Positions 35,263 through 47,516 of a DNA stretch of 64,000 nt are shown here, piece by piece; the first letter of the stretch is position 1; each line of letters opens with the position of its first letter. Both the position numbers and the translations under genes were made by a program. Source of the DNA: Hofstenia miamia (lineage: Eukaryota > Xenacoelomorpha > Acoela); the NCBI GenBank assembly GCA_004352715.1, contig SCFE01000070.1, forward strand, positions 608,698 through 672,697. Reading direction: 5' to 3'. The notes under the pieces were generated by a model. The model was not told the origin of the DNA, made no database searches, and saw only the letters and a list, made by a program, of their open reading frames with translations.

Positions 35263-36120
35263 ATGGTCCGTGGTATTGAAATTTCACCAACAAAGCGTGC
35301 GCAAATTCATATCTTGTACAAGGAGGGATACAAGATATGAATTTGCTATAGCTGTTATAATGGGCGTGTCAGTAACTTCGGTATCCAGGAGTGTTACTCG
35401 CTATCAGCAAATGTAAAATTTTCCTCTCTCAACCGGTCTGGAAGACCAAAACTGACATCCCCTCAGACTGACCGTCTCATTCACCGTTACGTCGTCAATC
35501 AACCATTCTCTTCATCTTCTGAAGTCAAAGNGTTACTTTTATTTCTACCAGAAATCGCTCATCATCAGTGTCGATCCATTTGATCGTGCTGTCTTGGATC
35601 ATGTGTCCCCATTTTTCTATATTTATCCTGTCAATCACTGTTTGTGTTTTTGGGGATAGTAACAACTGTGACAAGGTTAATAGTGATTCTTCCTTAGTAA
35701 TCTCTAGTTGTGTTTTTGTCACCATTTCGCNTTCTCTTCATCTTCTGAAGTCAAAGCAAATCTAGGTGCGGTAGTGCAGAATGTATCAACACGCACCATT
35801 AGGCGTCGATTGAATACTACCTTTGACCTTCAATCGTGCAAACCGGCAGCCAAACCCTGATTGTCTTCAAAGAACATTCGAGAGCAGTTGCTCTTCTGCG
35901 GGCAATACCAACACGACACCCCTGAGATGTGGCATCAAGTAATGTTTAGTGACAATCCAAAATTTGCCAGTTTACATCATACCGGGCACACGTTCGATGA
36001 CCAAGAAACCAAATGTTCAACACACGTTACACACAACAAACTGTCCGCTTAGCACCTTCTATGATGATATGGGGTGCTATAACTGCGAATGGGCGTTCTG
36101 CCTGTTTGGTCAATAATATC
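35263..36120 (+). pseudogene. Tc1 transposase, broken
   Basis: Starting at an ATG (duplicate at 34832) the frame reads MVRGIEISPTKRAQIHILYK, the N-terminal helix-turn-helix, then SVSRSVTRYQQ. Later frames give RRRLNTTFDLQSCKPAAKP and MWHQVMFSDNPKF (the W-x-x-V-x-FSD segment with a catalytic Asp), then ITANGRSACL. The C-terminal third with the last catalytic residue appears to be missing before the right end. Stops and frameshifts are present. Confidence 0.8.
35532..35730 (-). CDS. Second foreign N-bounded insert, open frame, unknown
   Basis: The 199-bp piece between single Ns is open on the minus strand throughout, for example QLEITKEESLLTLSQLLLS, RINIEKWGHMIQDS and IKWIDTDDERFLVEIK. Like the insert at 34941 it breaks the Tc1 sequence, with a 25-bp flank overlap (TTCTCTTCATCTTCTGAAG...). 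The two inserts could be neighbouring exons of one gene from elsewhere. No family recognised. Confidence 0.4.
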
Positions 36121-36804
36121 GGACATACAAAATATTTGTGAGTTTTTCTGAATTAACTATTTATTTTCTAGATGGTGTTATCATATTGTTTCTATATTGT
36201 GTTATTATATTGTTTTTACATTGCGTTTTTTAGTATAAAATACAAAATTTCTAAATTTGGAAATTGTTCCCAAAGTTTTGGCCAGTACTGTGTGTGAGTA
36301 TATATATAATAATATATATATATATTTATATATTTATATATAAATATGAATATTGGTGCTTGGTATTGCATTTTGTACACATATTACTGTTTTGTAATAA
36401 TTCCATACAAACGTATATCAATATTTTGGTTAATTGAAAGCTAACTGTTTTAAGAAAAGAAAATTATTTTTTATTGCTTTATTATGATTTGCAAACTTTT
36501 TCATACTATGATTGACTATTGTTTTTAGTGCTATTGTAGCTTAGCTTATGTCACAATTCAAATTAATTGTACAAATTTCTGAATACGTAAACACATGTCT
36601 AACTTGTTTCGGACAATTCCAAATTGGGACAATTCTAACATCTATTCAAACTTGTTGATGTAAATTGACATGGAATTATAATGAATCATTTAAAATAATA
36701 TCTTTTCATAATTGACGAATTCTTATAATTTCATTCTTGTTCTCAATTGATTGTTTCTCATCAGAGACATTAGGAAGAATTAAATATTGCAATAAAGCTA
36801 AATA

Positions 36805-39800
36805 ACAACACAAAATCTTAGAGTGTAATAAGGAGAATACAAAATATTTCTTCAGAGGTTGAGGGCTCTGCAGCTTTAAATTGATGTTAGTTCTGATATT
36901 TGAAGTTATAAAACATGAAAATGCGTCAGATTCAATTGCCTTTTTAAACACATTCAAGAGAAGGCAAATGAATCGGAAGTTGATGATTGCAAATGATTCT
37001 GCGATAGTGGAAAATTTATTCCCTCCAACTGTATTCAAAGATTAAAGATGTTGGAGATTTTTTGATGAAGGTAAACATATCAAAATGTAAAATTGTACTT
37101 GGATTGGTGCGAGATAAATGATATAATATTCCAACACCTTCTATGTAAGTCTTGTGAAAAATTTTTTGAAGAATATATTTAATCTCTTTCTGATAAAATT
37201 CAATCTATAAACAGACTCATGCTGCATTTCGATGGTAAAAATTACACTCGTTTTTCAATGCTAAAATATAATATGATTACATAATGCTGTTTTGAGCTTC
37301 AACAAAATGTATAAAACAAAATCTATATGCTGTGTGTCAAAGGCATGTTCTAGATAGAGTGCCCGGTTGGTGCTTGATAAAGTATACGAAAGTGATACAA
37401 GACTCCAAACATGAATTATTACATTATTGAGATAAAATATAGGTTATGGAAAATATGTGATTGAACAAGAGGAAATTTTAAAGTTTTTGATGACTATAAT
37501 TTTTTAAAAAAAATTTGGTTCTGGAGGGTAAATATTTTAGTGACAAATACATTATTGAGCATTCAAATTATTTAGCTCCAATTATCTGCCAAACACGATT
37601 GAAAACAAGAGCAACATACTGTCCTTAATTGTCATTAAAACCTGACGATAAGGTCCAATTAAAAACTGAAATAATGATACATTCTTGACGGTGACTATTT
37701 ACAAACCTTCTGAATCAATTCTAGAAAGCAACAATTTTGTTCTCATAAGCATTGGTTTAGTGGAAAGGATATTTCAACAAATGAAATATGTAAATTTCTC
37801 AGCCTAACATTGTAAAAACTAAGCCATGTAAAGATATGTTTTTTCATTGATTACAAAAATAATTGTATATGCTTAACCATGCCGGATTTTTTGGAATATG
37901 TCATATATTTTTGGACATGCAATTTAAGTCAACAATGGCAATATAATTTTTTAAAATATTTTAAATTTAAGCGCGGATTAACAAAGAAATATAGGAATTT
38001 TGTGGTATTAATATTTGAGGGAATTGTAAAAATTTCAACCTTTACTGATGAACTTCAATAGATAAAAAAGGTAATAACTTCTCATTTGCAAAGTCATGAA
38101 GATTTCTTATTATTTTAGTGCTAACTACTGTACAGAACTCCGGACTTTTAAAACTTTCAAAATAATTTTTATCCATTGACATTACAGGAATATTTGAGCA
38201 AATATAAAAGTTGATATTTGTGACTAAATGTGATTTATGTATTTCAATTATGTGTACACAGAAGGTAGTATTTACTGATATAAAATGCAAAATATTCAAG
38301 AAAAACAGTTTTTCCATAGTCTGCAATGTTAACCAGAATACTGCCAGGTACCGGGTCCACGGTCGTTATCAAAAACAGCAAACCACAGAGATCATATACA
38401 GGAGAGGGATTGAGATCAATTTATTTAGTATTTTTCATTCAAACTATTAAGTTATATTATAAAATATGCTTAATTTTAGCAAATTCTAAATTAGTACCGT
38501 ATTAGAAATTGATATACTAATAGCAACTCGACTGGAAACGGGATTGCCAACTTATACACAGGATGGGACTAGTACGAGTTTGGGATAAAAAATGATTTGA
38601 AGCTTCAGTGTAATTGCGACCATTAATGCAAACACGGGTAAAGAATAGGAGTTAATGGCATGTTGATATATTTTCTCCAGCGCGGTGTTGTCGAAATGTG
38701 TCAGCCGCACTATTGACATGTATTATAAGGATATTAAAACCCTTTGATTTGATAGAATGAAGAATACATTTTTCTAGCAGTGAAATAATTAATTAGTGAA
38801 ATAAATAAAAAACAACACAAAATCTTAGAGTGTAATAATCAGAATACAAAATATTTCTTCAGAGGTTTAGGGCGCTGCAGCTTTAAATTGATGTCAGTTC
38901 TGATATTTGAAGTTAGAAAACATGAAAATCCGTCAGGTTCAATTGCCTTTTTAAGCACATTCAAGAGAAAGCAAATGAATCTGAAGTTGATGATTGCAAA
39001 TGATTCTGCGATAGTGGAAAATTTTGTGGTATTAATATTTGAGGGAATTGTAAAAATTCATTGAAAATTTCAACCTTTACTGATGAACTTCAATATATGA
39101 AAAAGGTAGTGACGTCTCATTTGCAAAGTCATGAAAATTTCTTATTATTTTAGTGCTAACTACTGTACAGATCTCCGGACTTTTAAAACCTTCAAAATTA
39201 TTATTATCCATTGACTTTACAGGAATATTTGTTTTCTGATACTACAAGAATAAAAGTTGATATTTGTGAAAAATTTTGATTTATTTCTCTGGTTGAAACA
39301 ATTTACATTTATTAAATGCTGTGATTATTTATATACATTCTCATATACAGGGTCATCACTGAGCTCTGCAGCCACTCATTAGCCCATGTAGCTCATTTGG
39401 GCTGTACACCCATTTCTCATAGAAAACAATAATAGATTGCCATTGCACTGTGAAGGTTTCCTATTATTTGATGAATCATTTTCGCAATACTTTTAACAAA
39501 ACTTTTGCAATTACGAATTCAAGTAATATTGGATTAAGGGACTTCAATACAACATTTGAAATAGATGACAATACTAGCTAACAAAATCCATACTCGAGCA
39601 TAGATGTACATGAAACCCAGTGAATAATTTTGAATGATACTTTTTGAACATGTCTTTAGTCATATTTCCACCATTGTCCCGCAGCATCGGATTTTAAACT
39701 GCATTCTATTTACATTTGAAGAAAAATATATTCAATTAAGAAAATATTTTGATCGATATTTCCCGTTGAATATCCATGGGGGAGGGTGGGGTGGGTGAAT

Positions 39801-40582
39801 CTTAAAAAATGGCAATGTTCAAGTATTAAAAATTTTGTCATCTATAAAATATGATTGAAATATTTCAGTAGTGTAACGTGCATTCTTTTTACATAATAGG
39901 TTTCCTCAAGTATAAAACTTGACTGAAATATGTCTACTGAGAAGAGAGTACTATACATTGATATTTCAATTTGAAGATTCAAGAGGTATTAAAGCCTTAA
40001 TAAATTTGGCAATTGTAGTGTCTTTCAATACCAATGTGTACATAGAAGGTAGCATTTACTGATATAAAATGCAAAATATTCAAGAAAAACAGTTTTTCCA
40101 TAATCTGCAAAGTTAACCAGAATACTGCCGGGTACTGGGTCCACGAGCGTGATCAAATCAAAAAACAGCAAACCACCGAGATCAGTGCGGGAGAGGGGAT
40201 GAGATCAATTTATTTAGTATTTCTCATTCAAACTATTATATTTGCTTATTTAAATATGCATAATTTTAGCAAATTCTAAATTAGTACCGTATCATAAATT
40301 GATATAAGAATAGCAACTCGACCGGAAACGGGATTGCCAACTTATACACAGGATGGGACTATTACGAGTTTGGAGTAAAAATGATATGAAGCCTCAGTGT
40401 AATTGCGACCATTAATACAAACACGGGTAAAGAATAAGAGTTAATGGCATGTTGATATATTTTCTCCAGCGCGGTGTTGTCGAAATGTGTCAGCCGCACT
40501 ATTGACATGCATTATAAGGATATTAAAAACCTTTGATTTGATAGAATGAAGAATACATTTTTCTAACAGTGAAATAATTATC
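36805..40582 (+). repeat. 2-kb segmental tandem duplication
   Basis: Blocks A (about 36810-37022), B (37998-38215) and C (38250-38795) recur as A' (38814-39023), B' (39024-39240) and C' (40034-40582) at about 5-8% divergence. In the second copy A' and B' touch, so about 970 bp was lost there or gained in the first copy at a TTTT junction. About 760 bp separate B' from C', against about 35 bp between B and C. The copy boundary is near 38800. Confidence 0.9.
38042..38326 (-). CDS. Conserved short reading frame in duplicated block B
   Basis: The frame ends SPEFCTVVSTKIIRNLHDFA then NEKLLPFLSIEVHQ and stop. The diverged copy B' (stop at 39077-39079, open to about 39230) keeps the same frame and the same stop: SPEICTVVSTKIIRNFHDFA then NETSLPFSYIEVHQ. 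No frameshift separates them. Block A holds another 110-codon frame (36706-37038) whose copy is interrupted. The function is unknown; only the last about 50 codons are conserved in both copies. Confidence 0.33.
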   Translation of the reverse strand: MQTMEKLFFLNILHFISVNTTFCVHIIEIHKSHLVTNINFYICSNIPVMSMDKNYFESFKSPEFCTVVSTKIIRNLHDFANEKLLPFLSIEVHQ

Positions 40583-40896
40583 CATGCTTAAATTGACAGA
40601 AAGACTGTCAAATGTAGTGTTATTCAAATGGGAATTCCAATGTCTATGAACTAAGTTAAATTCATTTGTGTAACATTCCTAAATATGCTACATAATTCTA
40701 TCAATTGTGAATTATGAACATTTTTGTGCAAAATTAATACCTATTTCTATTTAAGATGTTGATTCTAGCAGATCTGTTTGCACTAAACATGCATATATAA
40801 AAGAGAATAGCTTTTGATACATGATTAGAGTTTACTAATGAAGCAAAATTTACGAAATTAAATAATTAACAAGGACTCAAGATCTCATCCCTATAT

Positions 40897-41139
40897 AATG
40901 GAACAAGACTTGTCAACAAGCCGAAATTTCTGAGCTGGGCTCAGCTCGTTTAAATTTTGAGGAAGTTCGGCTCGGCTTGCCAATAATATTTTTCAATGAA
41001 GTTCGTTTCAGCTCGATATTTTTTAGTATAAGAAAGGCATATTGAATGAAAATGAAGAAAATCTGCACAATCAAATTAACAATACTCTGCTCAAGCTCGG
41101 CTCGACCAAACTCGGCTAGTTTACAAATCTGAATGGAAC
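40897..41139 (+). mobile_element. Non-autonomous hAT MITE with 8-bp target duplication
   Basis: Element 40905-41131 (227 bp) begins AAGACTTGTCAACAAGCCGA and ends, reverse-complemented, CAGATTTGTAAACTAGCCGA. It is flanked on both sides by AATGGAAC (40897-40904 and 41132-41139). Subterminal GCTCGGCTCG-like words occur at both ends. It has no coding capacity. Confidence 0.88.
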
Positions 41140-42000
41140 ATATCATCAATACAGGAAAGAACAAACTAATCCATTGCATTTCCTATACTGAATTCACAGA
41201 GATAGCACATAACACTTGGGAATAAATATAAATTCTTAGAAAACCTAAATGGAGATCTCAATTGTGATCTTCAAGCAAACAGTTTGTAATTTTAATCAAA
41301 CTTTTGTGCCAAAAAGATTCGAGTGAAACAAAACACTTTGTTAATCTTCAATGGCCTTATTTGTTTGTTCCATGCATATTTACAAATATGATACAGTATT
41401 GGCCAAAAAGATCCGCCCACCTCATAAAATATTAAGAAAAATGAAAATACCGTCTAAATATCACTCGTGAATTCATTATTACAAATCGTGGTTTAAAAAT
41501 ATAACAACATTTTTTATGACAAACAATTATAATACTACAATACTTATACGGAAAAAACAAAGATTGTCAACAGCAAAATTAGTATTTTTATGCATCGCCT
41601 TTGAATTTACGACTTTAGCTATTTTAGTGATGGCACTCATAGCAAAAAAGTGCGGGCGTACCAAGGAAAGATTATTATTTAATTGAAGCCAATCCTTTTT
41701 CTCTCTTACATTATTCTATCGAACGTTGAACAGTATAATTTGTGCCATGGAAGTACTTACCTGACAAAAATTATCTTACTAACGCATATTTTCCATGAAG
41801 AATTCGATTATCTAATGAATATGTAAGGGAAGCTGATGAGCAATAACTTGTTAAAAGCCTTTTCTTTCTTTATGTATACGTCATTTGTACACAAGATAAT
41901 TATTTGATTACTTATTATGTCCAATTAAATAACATATTTGTAATAAAAGTACCATATCCATATCTTTAAATTTTGCTTCTGACCTACCTGGAGCGAAGAT
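41140..42000. other. No gene; Tc1-like terminus at 41394
   Basis: CAGTATTGGCCAAAAAGATC at 41394, preceded by TA, resembles Tc1 ends such as the one at 34632. I found no matching right end and no clear transposase nearby. Confidence 0.45.
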
Positions 42001-42029
42001 GATAACCTGAATTTTTTGCTTATTCATTG

Positions 42030-43560
42030 TTAGCATGTTTTGGTTAAAGTGTTTTGCAAATCTCTTGTGGCTATTATTGGATTCACATGTGCATTTATGG
42101 CATTAATGTCTTCTGCATATTGGATTAGTTCCTCATCAACAATATGTGTTGACAAATCATTTAAGTACACATTAAAAAGAGAAAGCCAAAGCACTGTACC
42201 CTGTGGAACCCCTTTAGTAGTTGCTAAATACTCGCTATATATGATCATACGTACACATTGCTGTCTATTGTTAACGAAGCTGTTTAAAAACATTCGTGAG
42301 GCACTAAATTTGTAGTTTTCTAGTCTTACATCTAGAATTTTGTAATCAAGACTATCAAACACCTTACTAAGGTCAAGCAAGGCAACACTGCTACATATTT
42401 TATTGCTCAGGAAATAACGTGTATTCTCTGTAATGTCTAGTAAAGCAACAATAGTTCCAAACCCTTGTCTAAAGTCAAATTGATTTGAACATAGTACATT
42501 ATTTTCCTTTAGGTATGAATATATTTGTTTGCATAGAAGCCTCTCAAATATTTTTGAAACAGGATTTGTGACACAGATTGGGCTACAATTTGTGCGATCT
42601 GCATGGTCTCCTTCTTAAAAATCGCAGTGATGTTTGCTCTTTTAAATATTGTAGATATTTGTTAATGTGGATTACGTTATTAACATAATAGAAGTTGTTT
42701 ACTTTATATATTTTTGGATGATGAATACTCGAATCAAATTTCCTTACAACTCTGATGAGCTCTTGCATTCTGATGTAGCTGAAGTAGAAGACGTTCTACA
42801 ATGGCCTAATCTTATTGATAAGTGGTTCCCTTTTACCTCTAAGCGTTCCTAACTCTCTAAATGCTATGTTCACTGCTTCAGCAATTAATTTTTATTAATA
42901 TGCTTATTAACCTTAATTTCTTGAATAGTGCTGTCAAAATATTTCTTATATTTAAAAACTTATTAATAAATTGCCTTTTATTTCGGGCTTGAGTAAAATT
43001 TTCAAAAAGTGTTTGTCTTGTTCTTCTTTGATCTATTGTTTTTATCTTAGAAAACTTTTAATTTTACTTCAATATATGCAGCAACGTTAATTTGAGTATG
43101 ATTTCTAGAAAGTGAGTTCCAGGTCTTTTTTCAACTTCTAATACACTTATTTCTTTGCTGTTTATTTTTTTGTGGGCATTGACTTTTACATATCTATATT
43201 GAAATGGTGCACTGGGTCTTGCAGTGTATATACGTAATCCCATGGTACATTTTCTAGGGAATTTCTAAACGTTTTTTCATCAAATTTTGCAAAACTGCGA
43301 GAGTAAATTCTCTTCCTCATGTTATTGTGGAGGATTTCATTGCTAACGAATAGATATATGTTATGGTCAGAGAATGAATTAAAGATGTAGTTTCTGAAAA
43401 CCATAGGTTCAGTATTTCTTAAAAAGTAATCAATTAAGTTGTTTCCCTTGTAGGAACTTCTTTATTTATTACATCGAGTTGACATTCTTCACAGATAAAG
43501 CTTATGTATATTGTCTCACTTTTGGCAAGGCAGTTAATGGGCTAATAACCATATACGTAG
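42030..43560 (-). pseudogene. Non-LTR retrotransposon ORF2, decayed
   Basis: Minus-strand frames show the end of an endonuclease domain (near 43400-43190: FSDHNIYLF and FRNSLENVPWDYV), a degenerate linker, then RT motifs: NPVSKIFERL, DFRQGFGT, VALLDLSKVFDSLDYKIL, NRQQCVRM, GVPQGTVL and QYAEDINAI. The last should be YADD; here it is YAED, so an active-site Asp is lost. Multiple stops and frameshifts occur between domains. Jockey/CR1-like by motif layout. Confidence 0.85.
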
Positions 43561-43958
43561 AAACAAATTGCTAAGTTGCCATTTTCTATCCAATATACAT
43601 TTGAACTTCTTTAGTTATATAGCATAAGGGAATTTCGGATAAAGGGCATGTTCTCTATCAAACTGAAATAGCATTGAAAATTTGATGTCTTTGGGTAGTA
43701 CGGTTCAATTTTCGAATAGTCATGACAATACTATTATAGCCTACATATTGTTGAAATGCATATATGTCACAACCTCCCCTCCCGTAGAATTCGAATCCCC
43801 TCTATAGGTCGGACTCTAGATGAAGCACTGAAGATATAGAAATGGTTTATATGAACAAAAAGGTTCTGCGGAATTTTTAGTGATAATTTATGTGGTATTT
43901 TGTTGAAGGAGGAATGTTTTTGCATATCGTTCTGTAAGCCACTAGTTGCAAGTACATA

Positions 43959-43990
43959 CAGTGGTGGTCAAAAGTCCTTCAACAACGATT
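43959..43990 (+). mobile_element. Tc1/mariner-like terminus
   Basis: CAGTGGTGGTCAAAAGTCC preceded by TA resembles Tc1/mariner terminal repeats. I did not find the partner end. The plus-strand frame that follows (44134-44370) has no recognisable transposase motif. Confidence 0.4.
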
Positions 43991-44994
43991 AAATCAAATA
44001 TATGCATGAAATACTTTTGAAGCAATATATCTTTACAACCCTGTAGCCCATATGCTTCGAATTGTAACCAGCAAATGATAGTTAATGTGCCTTGTTTTTT
44101 TCTTTCAATTACAGTGCATTAGTGTAGCAGTTATTGACTAAAAGCCTTGAATTGAGGTTGCCACGAAAAATGAAGAAATTGAACTGGCAGCTTAGAAAAC
44201 TTAGTGGTTTAATATATGTGATATTCTCAATATTTCATATGATAATTAGCATACATTTTACGGAAAATGGTAATTTTTTCGAAATGAAACAAGTTATGGC
44301 CGTCAAAAAGTTCTTACAAAACAGGACGAAGAGCGTTTTGGTGCAGCATTTTTTTCCAATCCCTTTATGATCATCAAAAAACTAAAAATAGAAGCTCCAA
44401 TGGTCTCGAATTTATAAAGTAAGTAAAGTTATTTAACCTCAATGGATTGCATGGAAGAATTTCATGAAATGAAGGCCAATTTATATAAAAAATAATTTCA
44501 TTTGGTCGTTTTAAATGGGAGTGGTCTTTTTTGAAGTGGAAAAGGGTGATAACGAACTTTATCCAGGAATGATACAGTCTGCTTGCGACCTACTAAAATA
44601 ACTTATAAATTCGATATTGCTCAAAGACAACTAGATTTAGCCAGCCCATAGTGGCTTGAGTAGCAATCCGGGGTAATTGATATAGAACTATAGTTAGATG
44701 CACTGGTTGCGTAAATGCAATTGAACACCAGCCGATAATTTCATTGCTTTTTCAACCAAATGGAGCAACGCAGAGATGTGAAGCGAGTTTAGGGATGAGA
44801 TTTTTGAAAAGTAAAGTCCAGTTTAGGATAGAAATTTCATGAAAAGTCAAGAGAAGTAGGCTGGATAAGGATTAGGGTGGAACCATTGAACTATTGAAAA
44901 TCTAATTTAATTTTAAAACTGCTTATTTTGCAAATTATTATTTTTTATTATTAGAAATGTTTCTAATTTTTTTATTTAAGGGCGGAAAACATTA

Positions 44995-45745
44995 CTTAGG
45001 GCTAAAGAACAGTGCGCCTAAACCGTCCCAGAGAGTCCCTCCTCGCGGTGGTTCCTGGATAAGCCAACCATCCAAGCTGAAAGGCGAAAGCCGAACCATA
45101 CGTATGGCGCTAAAATAACACCTACAGTTGACGTTAAACTCAGGGTAGAAGAGCGTGCAACCATGTGTACTTTGTGGATATGGGGTGGTAACGGTCGATA
45201 AGCCTGTCTGTAAAGTTTTTCAGGTACACAGACGGCAACATAGTGGTAACGCGTTGGAAAAACTGCTACTGGTGCTAGTTTCATGAGTGCGTCTCATGGG
45301 CCGGACATACAGGGAGGATATTCTTTTTCTGGCCTATGAGGGGCCAGTGTTTGCTGTGCCTTCCTGTGACGCAGCTTTGCTGTGTCATAGCTCGTTTATG
45401 ACTCGATATGTTTTAATTTTTGTGCCATTGGAGTCTAGTCTCATACCACTAGATGCTTTGCATTCAGTGTCGGACACTCCAATATTGTTTTCGGATCTTT
45501 GCAGCAATCAGCAGGCGCTCTCTTAGATACCTCTGTTAGTAGCCCCTTGGTTAACCAAAGCGGGAGAGGCTCAACCCTCTAAACTGAAGTTTGGCCTTCG
45601 GCTTCATTGTTCAGACTCAACGCAGAATAGCTGCTAGGGGTCGCCAAAGGTTTCCCACAATCAAATCGGCCTTAGTAGTATACTTCTGGTGGTTAAGGTC
45701 CAGACCCGGATCGTAAATTCACCCTAGCCGCGTAAAAAAACTTCC
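44995..45745. mobile_element. GC-rich unclassified block, probably retroelement-derived
   Basis: About 750 bp near 48% GC stand out sharply from the surroundings and end in CCGCGTAAAAAAAC. Open frames of 88 codons (minus, 45018-45284) and 79 codons (plus, 45287-45526) are expected at this composition and show no domain. Sharp borders and an A-run at one end suggest a non-LTR element end or untranslated region. No family is identified. Confidence 0.4.
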
Positions 45746-46350
45746 AAGCTTCATTAAAACACTACATCCCAAGCAAAATTGTGAAACGTACGGCATATTA
45801 TTAGCTTAAATTTCATTGAGAAGACAACCAATTTCTCGTTCTAATTATAAATGTTTAAAATTACTATTAGAATTATTGCAGATACTAAGGTAGGCGTTCT
45901 TTATTTAGCTGATGTATTCTCTACAGTATAGCTTTTATTAATGCAATTTAGGAGAGTTGTGTTCTGCTATCTCCTAATAATGTGATAATCTAGAACATTT
46001 CGAGCAAAATGCGAGAAATGCCTACGTCCTATATGTTGATATTTTATGGAAAGCTGTTTTAATGAAAAATTGCTGAAATGAAATTGAACCAAATTCTTCA
46101 AAATTTATCAACTGAAATTGAGTTGGGGTTAAGAAAGTCATTATACAGATGAACATTGCTCTGAATAGCAACCTATTCTTAGAAAATAGGCAAAAGTATA
46201 TATAACTATAAAATCAGAAAATTGTTTTTCGAGCTGGCTTAATTTTGTGCAACAAGATATCCTTAGACTCCTTTCCATAAATCTATTGTATACAAATTTT
46301 TTCTGCTAGGTGACATGGGAATAAAATTATCACGTGATACATCTCGTCAG
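45746..46350. other. No supported gene
   Basis: AT-rich sequence without recognisable features. Confidence 0.4.
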
Positions 46351-46353
46351 AAG

Positions 46354-46490
46354 CAGGGATCCACCAGGATTAATCGTCAACGCGATTAATCGAGATTAAT
46401 CGGATATATTAATTTATCGTGCTGGTCAAGTAGATTAGATTAATCGTAAACAGTGTGCTCGATTAATCTAGATTACTTCAATTAAGTTGA
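46354..46490 (+). mobile_element. hAT-type terminus with GATTAATCG repeats
   Basis: Begins CAGGGATCC and is followed by repeated GATTAATCG / CGATTAATC words in both orientations. The same start (CAGGGATC) and words occur at 50541. The other end is not visible; a gap begins at 46670. Confidence 0.55.
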
Positions 46491-46669
46491 TGTTTATGCA
46501 TTCAGTTACTTGTCATTTTTGGTTTAATCTTATTTATGCAACTATTCTTGTGTCTTATGTTTTACAAAAGAAAACCTTAACACCGGACATAGAATAAGAG
46601 CGTTATGATTAGGCATCTAACATACTTAGGAAGCGTCGGATGTCGCCTAATTTTATATATATATATATA

Positions 46670-47224
46670 NNNNNNNNNNNNNNNNNNNNNNNNNNNNNNN
46701 NNNNNNNNNNNNNNNNNNNNNNNNNNNNNNNNNNNNNNNNNNNNNNNNNNNNNNNNNNNNNNNNNNNNNNNNNNNNNNNNNNNNNNNNNNNNNNNNNNNN
46801 NNNNNNNNNNNNNNNNNNNNNNNNNNNNNNNNNNNNNNNNNNNNNNNNNNNNNNNNNNNNNNNNNNNNNNNNNNNNNNNNNNNNNNNNNNNNNNNNNNNN
46901 NNNNNNNNNNNNNNNNNNNNNNNNNNNNNNNNNNNNNNNNNNNNNNNNNNNNNNNNNNNNNNNNNNNNNNNNNNNNNNNNNNNNNNNNNNNNNNNNNNNN
47001 NNNNNNNNNNNNNNNNNNNNNNNNNNNNNNNNNNNNNNNNNNNNNNNNNNNNNNNNNNNNNNNNNNNNNNNNNNNNNNNNNNNNNNNNNNNNNNNNNNNN
47101 NNNNNNNNNNNNNNNNNNNNNNNNNNNNNNNNNNNNNNNNNNNNNNNNNNNNNNNNNNNNNNNNNNNNNNNNNNNNNNNNNNNNNNNNNNNNNNNNNNNN
47201 NNNNNNNNNNNNNNNNNNNNNNNN
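46670..47224. other. Assembly gap of 555 N in a TA-rich stretch
   Basis: The left border is a (TA)n run, so the gap probably begins in a microsatellite. Confidence 0.95.
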
Positions 47225-47516
47225 TAAAATCTTTGAATGAGGCTCGTTTTAGTTCGGTATTTTCTTAAAAATATTGTGCTCGAAGAATTTTTTACATAGC
47301 TCTTCCTATTATTTAATAAACATTTCTTAAATAAGATTATAGGAAAGGCATACTGACTCCAAAAAATAAGAAAAATCTCTATAATCAAATTAACAAGCGG
47401 AACTATAAACTTGCTTTGCTTAAAATAGGCTCGTTTTGGGCTCGTTGTATATCAAATACTGTGTTCAAGCTTGACTCAGCTCTGCTCGTTAGAAGCTCGG
47501 CTCGTTGACAAGTCTG
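47225..47516 (+). mobile_element. Second copy of the GCTCGGCTCG MITE, left end in gap
   Basis: Ends AGCTCGGCTCGTTGACAAG then TCTG, the same terminus as the element at 40905. The interior shares AGGAAAGGCATACTGA-like sequence and ATAATCAAATTAACAA with it. The left end is hidden by the gap. Confidence 0.75.

Larger units (their letters stand above)
34632..36290 (+). mobile_element. Tc1-like transposon with assembly-inserted pieces
   Basis: The left end CAGTACTGGCCAAAAGTTT and the right end, reverse-complemented CAGTACTGGCCAAAACTTT, form terminal inverted repeats of at least 20 bp. TA precedes the left end; the right side has TG. A decayed Tc1 transposase lies inside. Bases 34709-34939 are repeated at 35140-35370, and two unrelated 198-199-bp pieces bounded by single Ns interrupt it, so the true element is shorter than shown. 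Confidence 0.85.

Noticed and set aside
43770-43815. tRNA gene suggested by TTCGAATCCCC
   Set aside because: No A box and no acceptor stem or cloverleaf around it.
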